DNA of 64,000 bases from Chondrilla cf. caribensis (taxonomy: Eukaryota; Porifera; Demospongiae; Chondrillida; Chondrillidae). Below, piece after piece: positions 27,011 through 39,668 of this stretch. Position 1 is the stretch's first letter, and the number at the start of each line of letters is the position of its first letter. The stretch lies in the NCBI GenBank assembly GCA_964020155.1, contig OZ026566.1, forward strand, positions 492,501 to 556,500. The letters are read 5' to 3'. Made by a program: the position numbers and the translations under genes. Under the pieces are notes generated by a model. The model made no database searches, had not been told where the DNA came from, and was given only the letters and a program-made list of their open reading frames with translations.

Positions 27011-28491
27011 TCAATACCCCTTGAGGTACTTCATGGTGATTGTCAAGACGGCAAAGGTGGCAGCATTTGCTGGAAAAGCCCTCACCAGCGTAGGAGCAAG
27101 GCCTTTGAAGAACGCTCTCACTCCTTCAGCCTGGTAAGTCTTTCTAAAACAGTCAACCATCCCACTGTATTCACAATGCTTCACCCCATCAATTTGAATT
27201 CTAGTCTTGACCACATCGAACGGATAGGAGACAATCCAAGCTGATATCCCGCTGAGCCCACCAGCCAGGAGCAACTTGTACAAGCTGAGATCATGCTTGA
27301 AGTCACCCCTTTGGTCCGACATGATCCGGCAGAGATAGTCCCATGTTGCAAAATAGGCGGCAAACGATGGTGTTTCCCTCCATAACGTTGGGATGAAGCC
27401 CCTGTAAATCTCCCTAATTCCACCTGCTTGATACGTTTTGATGAGGCATTCAAGAGAATTGTGATAAACACGACTAGTGGATGGTTGGTAGAAAGTGGCT
27501 TTAGTCATTTCTCCTATGCCTTCGAGCTGCATCCTGATTCGAATCAACTCCATGGGGGAACAAATGGTGCTCTGAACAGCTCCTGCAATGCCTCCAGCGA
27601 ATGACGATTTCCAGATGGTGGGATGACAGAGGGATTTCTTCGGCTCTAGATACTGAAGTATGTTGCCATGGATACCAAAAACCATGCTGTTGATGGTAGT
27701 AAATCCAATCATGGGAGCCACAATTCCTTTGTACAGTCCAAACACCTAATGAGATGGATGGGGATTATAGAATGTACACATCTGAATTTAGTGTCATTTT
27801 AAAACACTTCAGCCACTTACAGGGCTGTTGTGTATCTTATCGTTGTCATGTGTTAACTGTTGGTCATGTGACAGTCATACTATTCAATCAACTCTACAAT
27901 GACACTTTCATGAAGACTTTGATTGGTCAGTGTGACCATCACACAATCAACAGTTGACAGCTGAAAGGCAAGATACCACCTGAGCCCTTGTATGCAGTGG
28001 TAGTTTAAGCAAGACAGAGAGATTCCTACATGCCTGAAATTGACTGTTGGACACACACCACACAGCACATCCATAGTTGAGTGTTGGGCACACTACACAC
28101 ACTTTAACTACATAAGTAACATCTCAAATTCCTTGCATAATAAAAAACACACTGCGTACACTTTCTGTTTTGACAATATTCAAGAAGCAGCCAAATGCAT
28201 TGCCATACAGAACGTTTATTCCATGAGTTCCTTGAGTCTGCAGTCTAACCTACACAACGAGTCGAAGAAGTAATGACAACATCGTGTACATTTTATGTTG
28301 AACAATAACTTACTTTTATTGTGTCGAATGGATGTCCAACGACCAGGCCAGCGACTCCTACAAAACAAGGGACAACGGTCAGCCTAGCAGCTGTCAGCAA
28401 AGTTGCAAGAGCGGTATCTATACCAAAGTACATCACACATACCTCCGGCGAATCCAGAAATGAACTGGTGTATGTCAAACGATGCTGACAT
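27011..28491 (-). CDS. Mitochondrial carrier, SLC25A29-like (copy 1)
   Basis: Four exons: 28491-28443 (MSASFDIHQFISGFAG), 28357-28314, 28249-28160 and 27745-27011, giving 305 residues. Three mitochondrial-carrier signatures are present: HPFDTIKVRLQ, SPMELIRIRMQ and YPFDVVKTRIQ. This matches the usual three-fold, six-helix carrier of about 300 residues in the inner mitochondrial membrane. The third repeat (RAFPANAATFAV) and the second (ELIRIRMQ) point to the SLC25A29/45/47/48 group, which carries basic amino acids or related metabolites; the substrate cannot be settled here. A closely related gene with identical intron phases lies head to head, 346 bp away. Confidence 0.9.
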
Positions 28492-28837
28492 TTCACCCAA
28501 GTCAGTGTCTTTTGCTCAGGTAAAGTGCTAATAAACTCTTCAAACCTGAACACCATGAGCGAGTCCTTGAGATTAGCATAACCATAGATACTTAAACTCC
28601 ACCAACATCATAGAGATGTTACCCACAAGCCAAACGACGCTTACGCAAGAACGACTTGAATTAAGTCACGTGACAGATCTCACCACACACGCCCTACGGC
28701 TAAACAGTAACCGCAGCCAAGTTTAATCGCCCACGGCGGGTAGCTTAATCGTGCACTAAATGTCATAATTATCCTACTGCCACGTTGTGAAGTGCCCTTG
28801 GTCTGGTCTAATCTAGTCCGATGTGTTGCGGCATTAA
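28492..28837. promoter_or_regulatory. Shared divergent promoter of two SLC25 carriers
   Basis: A 346-bp gap between the divergent start codons of two paralogous carriers. It contains CACGTGAC-type DNA (around 28665) and GC-richer parts than the surroundings. No open frame with coding character was seen. Confidence 0.5.
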
Positions 28838-31710
28838 ATGGAATCGAAGACCTTTAAAACGCCCCCAGGTGGGGTTACTCGTTCCAGGGACAGACTAGAG
28901 AGTTTCTTTTCGGGATTTTTTGCAGGCAAGCACGTTCACCAGATTAATTAAGATGTGTTCGTCTTCCGGTATGTAGGAAGCAGTCCCAGTTCATTTGGGG
29001 CTTGTGTTTCTTGCTGAATCGATGTAGGAGTCGCTGGGCTAATGGTTGGACACCCTTTCGACACAGTGAAGGTACGAGTTGCTAACGGACCCCAGGTCCC
29101 CAGTTGTTTCTGTCTAGTCACAGGTATTGGAGTATCGATGGTCTAATATAACACAGAGTAGTGGAGTTGAAGCATATTATGGTTATAGGGTCTATCCTCT
29201 AAGCAAGACTACAGGAGTGGAGACATTATGAGCATGTAGTTTTTTATGTACACAATAGTTATATCATGATAAAAGAGCCAATAATGATATCAGAATAAAT
29301 TTTTACATCATTCAGTATAAAATATGAATACATGCATTAAGTATATAGTTTAAAATAGTATAGTCGGTATAAAGGCACGAAAATCAAAGTGCGTGTTATG
29401 TGTGGCCATAGTGAAAGTGAATGGTAAATTATTTCAAGTATAGTACGATTAGTTCAAGAAGATTTGTGATCAGTAATGCAATTTATGAGCATGTAGTGCT
29501 ACCTGAATGAGACCAGTAGACCATGTGATGTGAGTGTTGTCTAAACACTCGGGCAGTTAGTAGGAACTGTGCCAGCACGTGGCATCCTGCTAGGGACTTT
29601 GTCCACATTGTATCACTTTGTGGCATGGTTTGTGAACAGTAATGCAATCCGGTGACTGTGTACACACAGCTCTGTACACATGGTGCACAGTAGGAGTAGT
29701 CCTTCAACATATGTGCTAACACATACCTGCCACCAGCTATGTATACGGTATTACTGTATATGTATGTAGTGTATATTGACCATTGAGGTCCCGCCTTATG
29801 AGCAATTCAGCTTTTGTTATCCACTGTGTACTGTTTGTGAGGAAACTTTAAAGTTGTGTCATGTGCCGAGTTTTTGTTGTGGGAATATTGTACTGATGTT
29901 TTTGGCACATGGTTTGTTTGTATCCTGTTTGCCTCAATTCTACAATACGATCAGTTGTACTCGCCACATCTGCTTGTGTGGACATTGGGGCATATCCACT
30001 TGTGTTGACATTTGTGCATGACACCGTAGTCGGGATTTAGAAAAGTACAGTTCCCAACCTTACTGAAGAATGAATTGTTCCAAATTGACAACTACAGAGA
30101 GGTGACACTAGAAAACCTGTCTTTCGCACTCACTGCACCCATTGATTGCTTTGACATAGTTGGAATTTCACAACTGAGAGTCGTGAAGGGGTCAGTACAA
30201 ACCCGATGAATCCCCCCCCCCACCTACTGGCCTGGTGTGGTCATATGGACCAGGCATAATTGACTGTGAATATATTCATGACTTGAAGTGTTAAAACCAC
30301 TGTACCACAATCTTACAGTGTTGATACAATCAGTGGTTTGTTGTAAGGTATACTGTATAGTGTGAAATTTTTGCGGGGCAAAATTTTCGCTGATGGCTCC
30401 AAAAATTCCAATTTATGGATAAAATTTTCACAGATGCTGGCCACAGTCACGTGATAGAACAATGAGAATGCCTAATTCGAGGATTTTATTTTCGCGGATG
30501 TTAGGTCAACTCAAAACTCCACGAAAATTTTGTCCCGCAAAAATTTCCCGCAATATGGTAATACCCATGTGCTTATCAAGAAGCCCATCCTACTATGTTG
30601 TGTGTCGTGTTCTCACTCCTCAAGGTGCGGCTGCAGACACAAGGCACTCATGGGATTGAGAACAGATACCGGAATATGCTCCAGTGCTTCTGGGACATTA
30701 TGATGACAGAAAGGGTGAGCACGGCACACATGTATTTGATAATCCAGCTCACTGAGCTCTTAAACACCTACTTCAAATAAAATGATCCTTTGATAATAGG
30801 ACACTTTCACTTAATGGCTACATTAGTCATCAGTTTTAGTTCATTGGGCAGTTTTGTCAGATTGGGTCTTGAAACTCCAGACTTGTAGGTGCATGTACTT
30901 GTGGACACCTTGGACTATTGACTCTGGACTTGTTTTGTTTCTTCTGCTTTTACTCAGATTTGGGGGTATTACAAGGGGATTTCTGCTCCTTTAATTGGAT
31001 TCTCTGCTATGAATAGCATTATGTTTGGTGTCTATGGGAACACACTGCATCACATGGAACGAGGGTATTCGAAGAGGCCGAAAATTTGGAATGTGGCCAT
31101 AGCCGGTGGCCTAGGTGGGGTAGCACAGCTCTCATTTGCTGTTCCTATGGAGTTGATTAGGATCAGACTGCAGGTTCAAGGGATAGGTGAAAAGGCAAAG
31201 TCTTTCTTTGCCATCCACCAGACAAGCAGGGAACACCGTTTGTATGAAAATTCTTTTGATTGTGCAAAGAAGCTGTACAAATCTGGTGGAGTCCGAGCCC
31301 TATATCAGGGTTTCTATGTGACCCTCTTGAGGGACGTGCCCGCTTGTTCTATGTATTTTATAGTCTGGGAACTATTTGTTCAGATGTTTACGGCCAATAA
31401 GCCAACCAGGCACAGTCTCAGTGTATTTGAGATGATGATTGCCGGAGGTGTCACAGGTACCCTTGGGTGGTTTGCCGTCTATCCAGTGGATGTCATTAAA
31501 ACCAGACTACAGATTGACGGAATTGTGGAAAAGAGCTACACTGGAATAATTGACTGTGCAAGGAAGAGCTATCAACAGGAAGGTGCACATGTCTTCTACA
31601 AAGGTCTCTTACCGACTGTGATAAGAGCCTTCCCTGTTAATGCAGTAACTTTTGTGGTTTATGCGAAAATTAATTCATTTTTCCACAAAAGAAGAACTAT
31701 TTCACAGTGA
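28838..31710 (+). CDS. Mitochondrial carrier, SLC25A29-like (copy 2)
   Basis: Four exons: 28838-28925 (MESKTFKTPPGGVTRSRDRL then ESFFSGFFA), 29028-29071, 30625-30714 and 30958-31710, giving 324 residues. The signatures are HPFDTVKVRLQ, VPMELIRIRLQ and YPVDVIKTRLQ. The end (YPVDVIKTRLQIDG ... VIRAFPVNAVTF) is like human SLC25A29, the mitochondrial basic amino acid carrier. Intron positions and phases match copy 1 exactly. Intron 1 appears to use a GC donor (GCAG|gcaagc), because no GT donor keeps the frame from the only good upstream ATG. Intron 2 holds a MITE. A protein that starts at 28953 (MCSSSG...) via a gtatgt donor is a less likely alternative since it would lack half of the first helix. 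Confidence 0.88.
30349..30563. mobile_element. MITE with about 40-bp terminal inverted repeats
   Basis: The left end, TATACTGTATAGTGTGAAAT followed by TTTTGCGGGGCAAAATTTTCG, pairs with the right end, which reverse-complements to TATTACCATATTGCGGGAAA followed by TTTTTGCGGGACAAAATTTTCG. The 215-bp length, absence of coding sequence and intronic position fit a miniature inverted-repeat transposable element. Confidence 0.8.
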
Positions 31711-31861
31711 AAATATCACCGAATGAATCGATTCAGTCTATAATTACTTCCACCATAGATATACATGTTTGCACTCATTAATTTATTGTCATTCCACCAC
31801 TACATTAAATTCTCTGAATTTGAAGTGGAAATGGAAAATTTAATTATTCAACTCTGACAAA
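31711..31861. promoter_or_regulatory. Short gap before L3HYPDH
   Basis: Only 151 bp separate the carrier stop from the L3HYPDH start codon on the same strand. This space must contain a 3' end and the next promoter, unless the two are co-transcribed. Confidence 0.4.
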
Positions 31862-33262
31862 ATGGCCGACAAGCTGAGCGTCAACCAAGAGAATGAGGAT
31901 TTTGCTATCGAGACTGTCGAAATGCACACTGGAGGAGAACCTTTAAGGATTATACGAAAGGGTTATCCAAAGGTAGACGGGAAGACGATACTCGAAAAAC
32001 GTCGTTTTTTGAGAGAAAACCTGGACTCGTACCGAACCATGCTAATGCACGAACCACGCGGTCACAGTGATATGTACGGAGCACTGATGGTACCACCAGA
32101 CCATCCAGACGCCGATATTGGGGTCATATTCATGCATAATGAAGGTATTAGAGAGCAGAATTCCGTGAACATTGTGATCAAAATGTCGTCCACTTTGATA
32201 CGAGAGTGTAGAGTCTGCTGTTTCACAAGGCCTTTTACCATAAGTCTGTAGCAATATACTCCCGAGCCCAATCCAATCCATCCGACGAAATGAATTTGTC
32301 AGATTAACAAGGGCTGCATGCATGCAACAAGGGATATATCAGGGCCGCTGATCCAGTGGCTGTACCTGACCTCCTGAGTCTTCATTGTCAATGTCAATGT
32401 TACATGAATTGATCGTTAATTGGACACTAAATGGTTTTGTTGATACCATAGATTTTAATGTTTATCATTTTCAATATTATTATCTATCCGTTTCCTAGGT
32501 TACAGTACCATGTGTGGACATGCAGTTATAGCTCTGGGTAGATATGCTGTTGATTACGGTTATGTCAAGGCCATTGTTCCCGAGACTATCGTTCGGATTC
32601 AGTGTCCATGCGGCCTGGTTGAGGCTCATGTTGAGTGCAGCCCTACAGGGAAGAGCGGACGTGTTCACTTTGAGAGTGTGCCCTCGTTTTGCTTTGCAAC
32701 CAACCAAGAAGTGACTTTGGAAAAATATGGCAGAATTGTGTACGATGTTAGTTTTGGAGGCACATTCTATGCTTTAGTTGATGCAAAATACCTTGGATTT
32801 GAGTTGAATTCTGCACCAGAGGCCAAGGTTAGGGAGGCTGGGAAGGCCGTGACTGATCACTTGAGGAAATTTATAAAATTGGAGCATCCAGAGAGTAGTG
32901 ACCTTGCCTTTCTGTACGGAACGATCATCACTGATGGACAAGATGACTTTAACAAGTATCAGGAAACTATGAACGTGTGTGTGTTTGGTGATGGCCAGGT
33001 GGACCGCAGTCCAACTGGTTCTGGAGTTCAAGCCAGACTTGCTTTGCAGTTCCACAAAGGTCTGATCACCTTGGGTCAGAGGAAGGCGTTTATCAATTCT
33101 CTAACCAATTCAAAGTTCGTAGGCCAGGTCCTCAAGGAGGTCAAATGTGGAGAGTTTGGTGGGGTTGTCGTTGAAGTAGCTGGGAATGCCTTTTATTGCG
33201 GAACTGCCAAGTTCTGGCAAGAGGAAAACGACTCTTTGAGAAATGGATTCTACTTGCATTAG
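31862..33262 (+). CDS. L3HYPDH: Trans-L-3-hydroxyproline dehydratase
   Basis: Two exons (31862-32144 and 32499-33262) code 348 residues of the proline racemase superfamily. Landmarks are [59 protein letters not shown] and [13 protein letters not shown]. The first catalytic position is Cys100 in MCGH. The second is Thr267 in SPTGSG, where true racemases and epimerases have Cys. A Cys/Thr pair is the known mark of the dehydratase, which turns trans-3-hydroxy-L-proline into pyrroline-2-carboxylate, linked to dietary collagen breakdown. The start ATG sits in a clean AAAATGG context. Length matches the human enzyme (354). Confidence 0.95.
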
Positions 33263-33636
33263 TCATTCAATCATGTTTGGTGGCTCCATTTATTTTCTGT
33301 TTTCTAGTTTTGCTTTAAAAGAAAGAAACCATTCCAACTATATAATATGCAACACAGTACATCTACGAAGAAATTGACTGTGGACACAAGCTAGCATAAT
33401 TGACATGGGCTAGGCAAGATAACATGACGTTAATATGTTAATAAGGAGTGAGTCTAATCTATTGTCTAATGGTACCATAGACACTCTAAACTACGTAGTT
33501 TAGAGCATAGATACTCGGTCGAGTATCTATGTTTAGAGTGTCTATGATGGTACTAAATACTAACCGCCTCTGGGCGCATGCTAGAGTCAGTGTAGCTACG
33601 TAGTCACGTGGAGGTCACGTACACAACAAGACGAAC
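33263..33636. other. L3HYPDH-PGP gap with a nested palindrome
   Basis: The gap has no gene. Its right part holds an 83-bp nested inverted repeat (33471-33553), listed separately. Confidence 0.6.
33471..33553. repeat. Nested palindromes, hairpin- or cruciform-prone
   Basis: Outer arms 33471-33491 (GGTACCATAGACACTCTAAA then C) and 33531-33553 are inverted copies differing by a 2-bp insertion. Inside are a perfect 22-bp palindrome centred on TACGTA (33484-33505) and a 26-bp one (33506-33531) with arms CATAGATACTCG / CGAGTATCTATG around a 2-bp GT centre. Confidence 0.9.
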
Positions 33637-35058
33637 ATGCCGATCGAGGTAGCCTCGCGTAAAGACTGGGATTCATTGCTAGCAGATGTCGATACTGTCC
33701 TATTCGACTGTGACGGTACGTATTGAATCTGTCTGTCATACCTTCCCTTTGTCGTCCACAATATTTATATGTAGGCGTTTTATGGCTCGGTGAAGAATGC
33801 ATCCCTGGCGCTCAAGAGGTTGTTCGGACACTGAAACAAAAGGTGGTCACAAGTTTCATACATTAGCACATACTGTACATACATACTTGCGTACATGGGG
33901 TACAAAGCAGCTGGCACACTAGACAAATATTGTACCTGCTATTGTCAACGTTTTCAAAGTCAACATCGACAACTCCATGCAAATAGGGCAAGAAGTGTAT
34001 CTTTGTTACTAACAACAGTAGCAAGTCAAGAAGGCAGTATCTGGAAAAGTTCAAGAAACTCGATTTTGATTCTGTCAAAGCAGAAGACATCCACAGCCCT
34101 GCTTCTGTTGCTGGTGTGTTCTTGAAGAACATTCTTAAACTAGAAGGAAAAGTGTATTTGATGGGGATGCCAGGATTCGGAGAAGAGCTGGATCTTGTGG
34201 GACTAAAGTACATTGGAATTGGTGTGAGTGTACATGTAGTGGTGGTTGTGTGAGTGTGAATGTGTGAGTGTGTGCATGTGCATACGCATGTGTGTGTTTG
34301 TGTGTGTGTGTGTGAATGTGTGTGTGTGTGTGTGTGCATGTGCATATGGATGTGTGTGTTTGTGTGTGTGTGTGTGTGAATGTGTGGGTGTGTGTGGGTG
34401 TGTGCATGTGCATATGCATGTGTGTTTGTGTGCGTGTGTGAATGAGTGTGTGCATGTGCATATGTATGTGTATGTTTGTGTACATGTATGCAAGTATGCA
34501 TGTGTGCATGCATGTGGTAAAGATCTGTTCCATGTCTGTGACCTGCATATTGCAGCCCGACCCCTTTTGTGGGAGTTTGGAAGACTGGTCCAAGTACAAG
34601 TATGATCCAGATGTCCGAGCCGTAGTGGTGGGGTTTGACGCTCACTTCAGTTACATGAAAATGATGAAAGCGGCTACGTATATCGAGAAACACGACTGCC
34701 TCTTCCTGGCAACGAACATGGACCCTCAACTCCCCACCAATAGCAGTTGTGCCTCAACCATCCCAGGTTGGCATGATAGTGCTAACACTAAGATGTCTGG
34801 TTAATTGTTAATTGTGAAGTATATTTGTTGTAGAGGTCAGATTTGGACTGAGTTAACACGTTATGCACCTTTTCCAACACTTGTCTTTTCTGCACGTGTT
34901 AGCTTCTAGTTTATCCTTAGGTACTGGTTCGTTTGTGTCAGCTTTGGCTCATGTGGTCCAGAAGGAGCCGGACTACATCTTAGGCAAACCCCACAAGCCA
35001 ATGTTTGATGCTGTTAAAGAAGTGTAAGCACAAATCATTATTGTGTATGCTTGTGCGC

Positions 35059-35090
<32 letters not shown>

Positions 35091-35114
35091 ACGTGTGTGT
35101 GTGTGTGCGTGTGC

Positions 35115-35147
<33 letters not shown>

Positions 35148-35522
35148 TACATTTATATATTCATGTGTTCCTGCCCTCTCTCTCTCTCTCTGTTTTGGAT
35201 AATTTATTGTGAGTAAATATCATGCTATTTCTTCCTCTCATGATCAGTACCGAGTTGGATCCCAGCAGGACCTTGATGATCGGTGACAGGTGATGTCCTT
35301 ATCTCACTCAAGCCCTGTCAGTTGTATCATTCATCAATCCACCTTGACCCCTGTTTTAGATTGGCAACAGACATACTGTTTGCAAACAGGCATGGGATGA
35401 AGACAATGGCTGTCATGAGTGGAGTCATCAACCGGGAAGACCTGGTTGATCCTCCCAAAGAAGAAACACCCCAATATGTCAGTGATTCGATATCTACATT
35501 CTGTAATAATGATCAACAATAA
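33637..35522 (+). CDS. PGP: Phosphoglycolate/glycerol-3-phosphate phosphatase (HAD family)
   Basis: Seven exons: 33637-33715, 33775-33842, 33987-34223, 34556-34766, 34921-35023, 35248-35289 and 35360-35522, giving 300 residues. HAD motifs are seen in order: FDCDGVLW with nucleophile Asp24 and Asp26 (I), FVTNNSSKSR (II), the IIGKP-like lysine in YILGKPHKPMFDAV (III) and MIGDRLATDI (IV). VRAVVVGFDAHFSYMKMMKA and the C2-type cap are diagnostic of the PGP/PDXP group. The enzyme removes toxic 2-phosphoglycolate and can hydrolyse glycerol-3-phosphate in the cytosol; PDXP-like activity is the alternative. The donor of exon 2 (gtggtc) is weak but the frame on both sides fits. Introns 3 and 5 carry long GT-rich runs. 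A possible AATAAA lies at about 35699. Confidence 0.93.
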
Positions 35523-36436
<914 letters not shown>

Positions 36437-37018
36437 TCACAGAACTATGAACAGAGCAATCACTAAAATTGCAGCCATCAGCAGGAAGCACATCCCAGGT
36501 ATAATGGTTCGCGTTAGAGGGTACAAGTAGTTGAAGAGAAGGGTGCTTATGACTGTTGCCACTGTTTGGTTTGCACTGATCACAGCAAACAATACTCCTA
36601 AAATGTACGGGTAAACAAAAACACGTAAATAACTTGTCATACAGCTGTCATCACAGGACAGTTGGACATGCCAACCAGTGTTGTGGTAATGATAATCAGT
36701 AATTGTAATTAGCTGTAATTAATTACACATCACTGTGGGACATGAATGTGTATGGTGATATATAGCAAAACATATCATAGTGTGAATATGCAAAGTGACT
36801 TTCAACCAAAATATGTTTATTCAAAACTTATAGCATATCTGATGGCCGGTAGGAGAGTGAGCCTATACACACAACGGGACTTGGAATACAGACAGTATCA
36901 TACACTGAGTCACCTTGATGCTCCTGAGGGATAATCTTTGATGCCATTGATCTGACCAAAATGAACATCCCACGACCGGACCCAAGAGTGGCAGCTACAG
37001 GAACAGATACAAAATGTG

Positions 37019-37059
<41 letters not shown>

Positions 37060-38195
37060 ATAGCACATAAAATGTACTAACCAAGAAACATATGCCACGT
37101 CTCATAGGACAGACCCATGACAACCAACATCAAAGTTCCACTTGCAAGCCCAATACTAACAATAACATGATCGGTGACTCCGCAATACGACAGAAGAGGA
37201 GCCACAAGCAAACTAGGAATACTGCTGGCACCAAGCGAGTAAGCTACAAAATAACTGATAAGATCCGGGGTCCAGCACAAAGGATCGCCCAAAGCAAAGA
37301 GGTACTGTATTTCGTTTATCCCGTGAAACACGGCATCAATGATCATGTACACAGCGAGTAGCATGAGTAGAGAAAAACACTTGTATCTATGGCTGCATAT
37401 GGCAGAGCATGCCCTTGAAAACAGCAGTCTACATTGACTATAGAAAGAAACGGATTCACTATTACTTTCTTTGATAACCGGTCTTCGAGATTCAGGCAAG
37501 GCAAACACAGTGTAGAGGACAATTACCGTGGAAGACCCCATGATTACGAGGAATACTGGTTGAAACCCAAGAGCTGTTATAATGAATCCTGTCATCAAAC
37601 CACCAACCATCGCCCCGAGAAAGAACACAGCTATGACTACAGAAAATTGCGATGTTCTTGTCTTCTTGGTGGTAATATCTGCCATGTAAGAGTAACACAG
37701 TTGATGGTTGGCCGGGTAACTGCCGCCCAATCCATCAATGAAGTAAGCAAGTACAAGGTAGTAGTAATTAGCTTCGAAACAGACGACCAATACCACAGTC
37801 AGACCGAAGAAGGCGGTGCCTACACCATTCAATGCGAGGAATAGCTTTCTTCCAAAAACATCCGAAAGATGACCAAAAAGCAATGAGATCAAGGCCGAAG
37901 GCACAGCGAACGCTAGATTGCAGTAAAGAATGACATGGGAAGAGATGGTCTGTACTTGTTGTTGTAAAAAGGACACTTCAATCGAGCAAGAGGTAGTGTT
38001 TGTGAGGTGGGTGTTATCCTCGTATTGACACCCAGGGGTGGACACACACACGGAGTGGTATACGAGCTGGGAAATCGTGGTCACTTTCGCGTAGGACGCT
38101 AAAATTGCCAGAAACAGAATAGGCTCTACCGTGAAGAATTTCCTCGGGCGCTTCAGACAGCAAGATGGGCTGTGGCGACTAGCTTCTTTGTCCAT
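36437..38195 (-). CDS. SLC46-type major facilitator transporter (copy 1)
   Basis: Three exons (38195-37082, 36994-36914 and 36597-36437) code 451 residues starting MDKEASRHSPSCCLKRPRKF. Many hydrophobic helices are seen. An MFS A-type loop motif (FGHLSDVFGRK) lies between helices 2 and 3, and VEPILFLAILASYA is in helix 1. The SLC46-like GSGRGMFILVRSMASKIIPQ segment precedes the last helices. An extracellular loop has Cys and NTTSC/NT glycosylation-type sites. Family members include the proton-coupled folate transporter SLC46A1 and the A2/A3 carriers of lysosome or plasma membrane; the substrate here is unknown. A GTG four codons upstream is in frame, but the first ATG is taken. A second gene with the same intron plan lies upstream. 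Confidence 0.88.
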
Positions 38196-38269
38196 GACAT
38201 TCGACACAACATCAATGCACGTGACTCCGGAGCGATGAATATAATTAGCATACAGACAAAAAGCAGATA

Positions 38270-39062
38270 CAGTGTCACCCGCTTAATTTACCGCCGGTTA
38301 ATAGGCCAAACCGTTTATTATGCCACAATTTTCTGGCACGAATTCATCAGTATGGGGAAAGTATATGCGTATTGTGCCAACCGCCAAATCCGCCATCCGC
38401 CATGTTTTTTTGGTTCCAATAGTCCTTTTAGTACGCGTTAGGTAACATTTATTAGGCCAAAGCTTTCCAGTGATATTCGTTATCAAGGGAAGATGGCTAG
38501 TGAGTGCAGAACAGATTGTTTGTAGCCCGAAAACAAGAAATTTGTACACTTAAAGAAGCCAGGATGCGATCGCAGGGCATTTTTTCACACGAGTGTGCGC
38601 TCAAGATCGCTGGAAGAACAGTCGGCAACATTCTAGAGAGAAAATCTGAATCGGACTTCTATGGAATGTTACCAGGTGAAGGCCAAATGAGCAAGGAAGT
38701 CGATATTTATAGAAGAAGAACCTGCGATGTGGTTTCCAACGTCCATTACTGACGCGATACTTATCAAGAAGGCGAAGCAGCTTTCAGAGGGACTCAACTG
38801 CGAGGATTCTTTACCATCAGGCGGATGGTTGAACTGTTTCAAGTTTCTAGTATTGCACTTGATGACACTGTGTTTACATGCATGTTTTTGAAGTCTTTTT
38901 ACTGAAGTTTATTTCTTCTCCTATGATATCTAATAATTATATTACATGTATGTGAAATTAACATCGTACTGTGTAATAAGTAGGAATTGGATATAAGGCC
39001 AAAACGGATGATAGGCCAAAATTTTCCGAAACCAAATGTGGCCAATTAAGTGGGTGGCACTG
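38270..39062 (+). mobile_element. Tigger/pogo-like DNA transposon, internally deleted
   Basis: Terminal inverted repeats CAGTGTCACCCGCTTAATT (left) and CAGTGCCACCCACTTAATT (right end, reverse-complemented) are flanked by TA on both sides, the pogo/Tigger target duplication. Inside (about 38495-38850) are fragments of the CENP-B-type N-terminal domain: RSQGIFSHECALKIAGRTV then, after a frameshift, ITDAILIKKAKQLSEGLNC and SGGWLNCFK. The DDE catalytic part is absent. The 793-bp copy is thus a non-functional, non-autonomous relic. Confidence 0.85.
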
Positions 39063-39475
39063 TATACAGCAGGTATAAAAACGAATAGATGTTGTATTGT
39101 GTGCTGATTTGAGATCTCATAAAAGCGGTTTATCCTGTTCTGTTCTGTGGCTGTGTCCACACGGCTGGTACCGACTGGTACAACCCCAAATAACACTACA
39201 TTGGAGAAAGAGAATGATTAGAGCTCTCGTTTCTTCAGCTACAAGCAAAGGTGCAGTAATATCACATATACCACTCCTAACAAACTTCATCATTATCTTT
39301 CCTCAACTTCCACACTTAATATGATTAGTGTGGGGGTACATACATCAACAGTGATTCCATTTTAATTTGATTCTTGACACCTGTGACCCAATCACCATAG
39401 GTGATTCCACACTTACCACCACTTGGGGTAGGTGGGTAGGCATACAGTTACACCTCTGTGCAGATACATGCAGAA

Positions 39476-39553
39476 ACACACACATACACACACACACACT
39501 CACGCACACACACAAACACACACAACACACACACACACAACACACACACACAC

Positions 39554-39596
<43 letters not shown>

Positions 39597-39617
39597 ACAC
39601 GTACACACACACACACA
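39476..39617. repeat. (CA)n-rich microsatellite downstream of SLC46 copy 2
   Basis: CA runs with regular CAACAC interruptions, just past the stop codon of the minus-strand gene. Confidence 0.95.
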
Positions 39618-39668
39618 GTATACACAATTACAGAGCTATAAAGATTACACGATACAACAATGGTTGAC

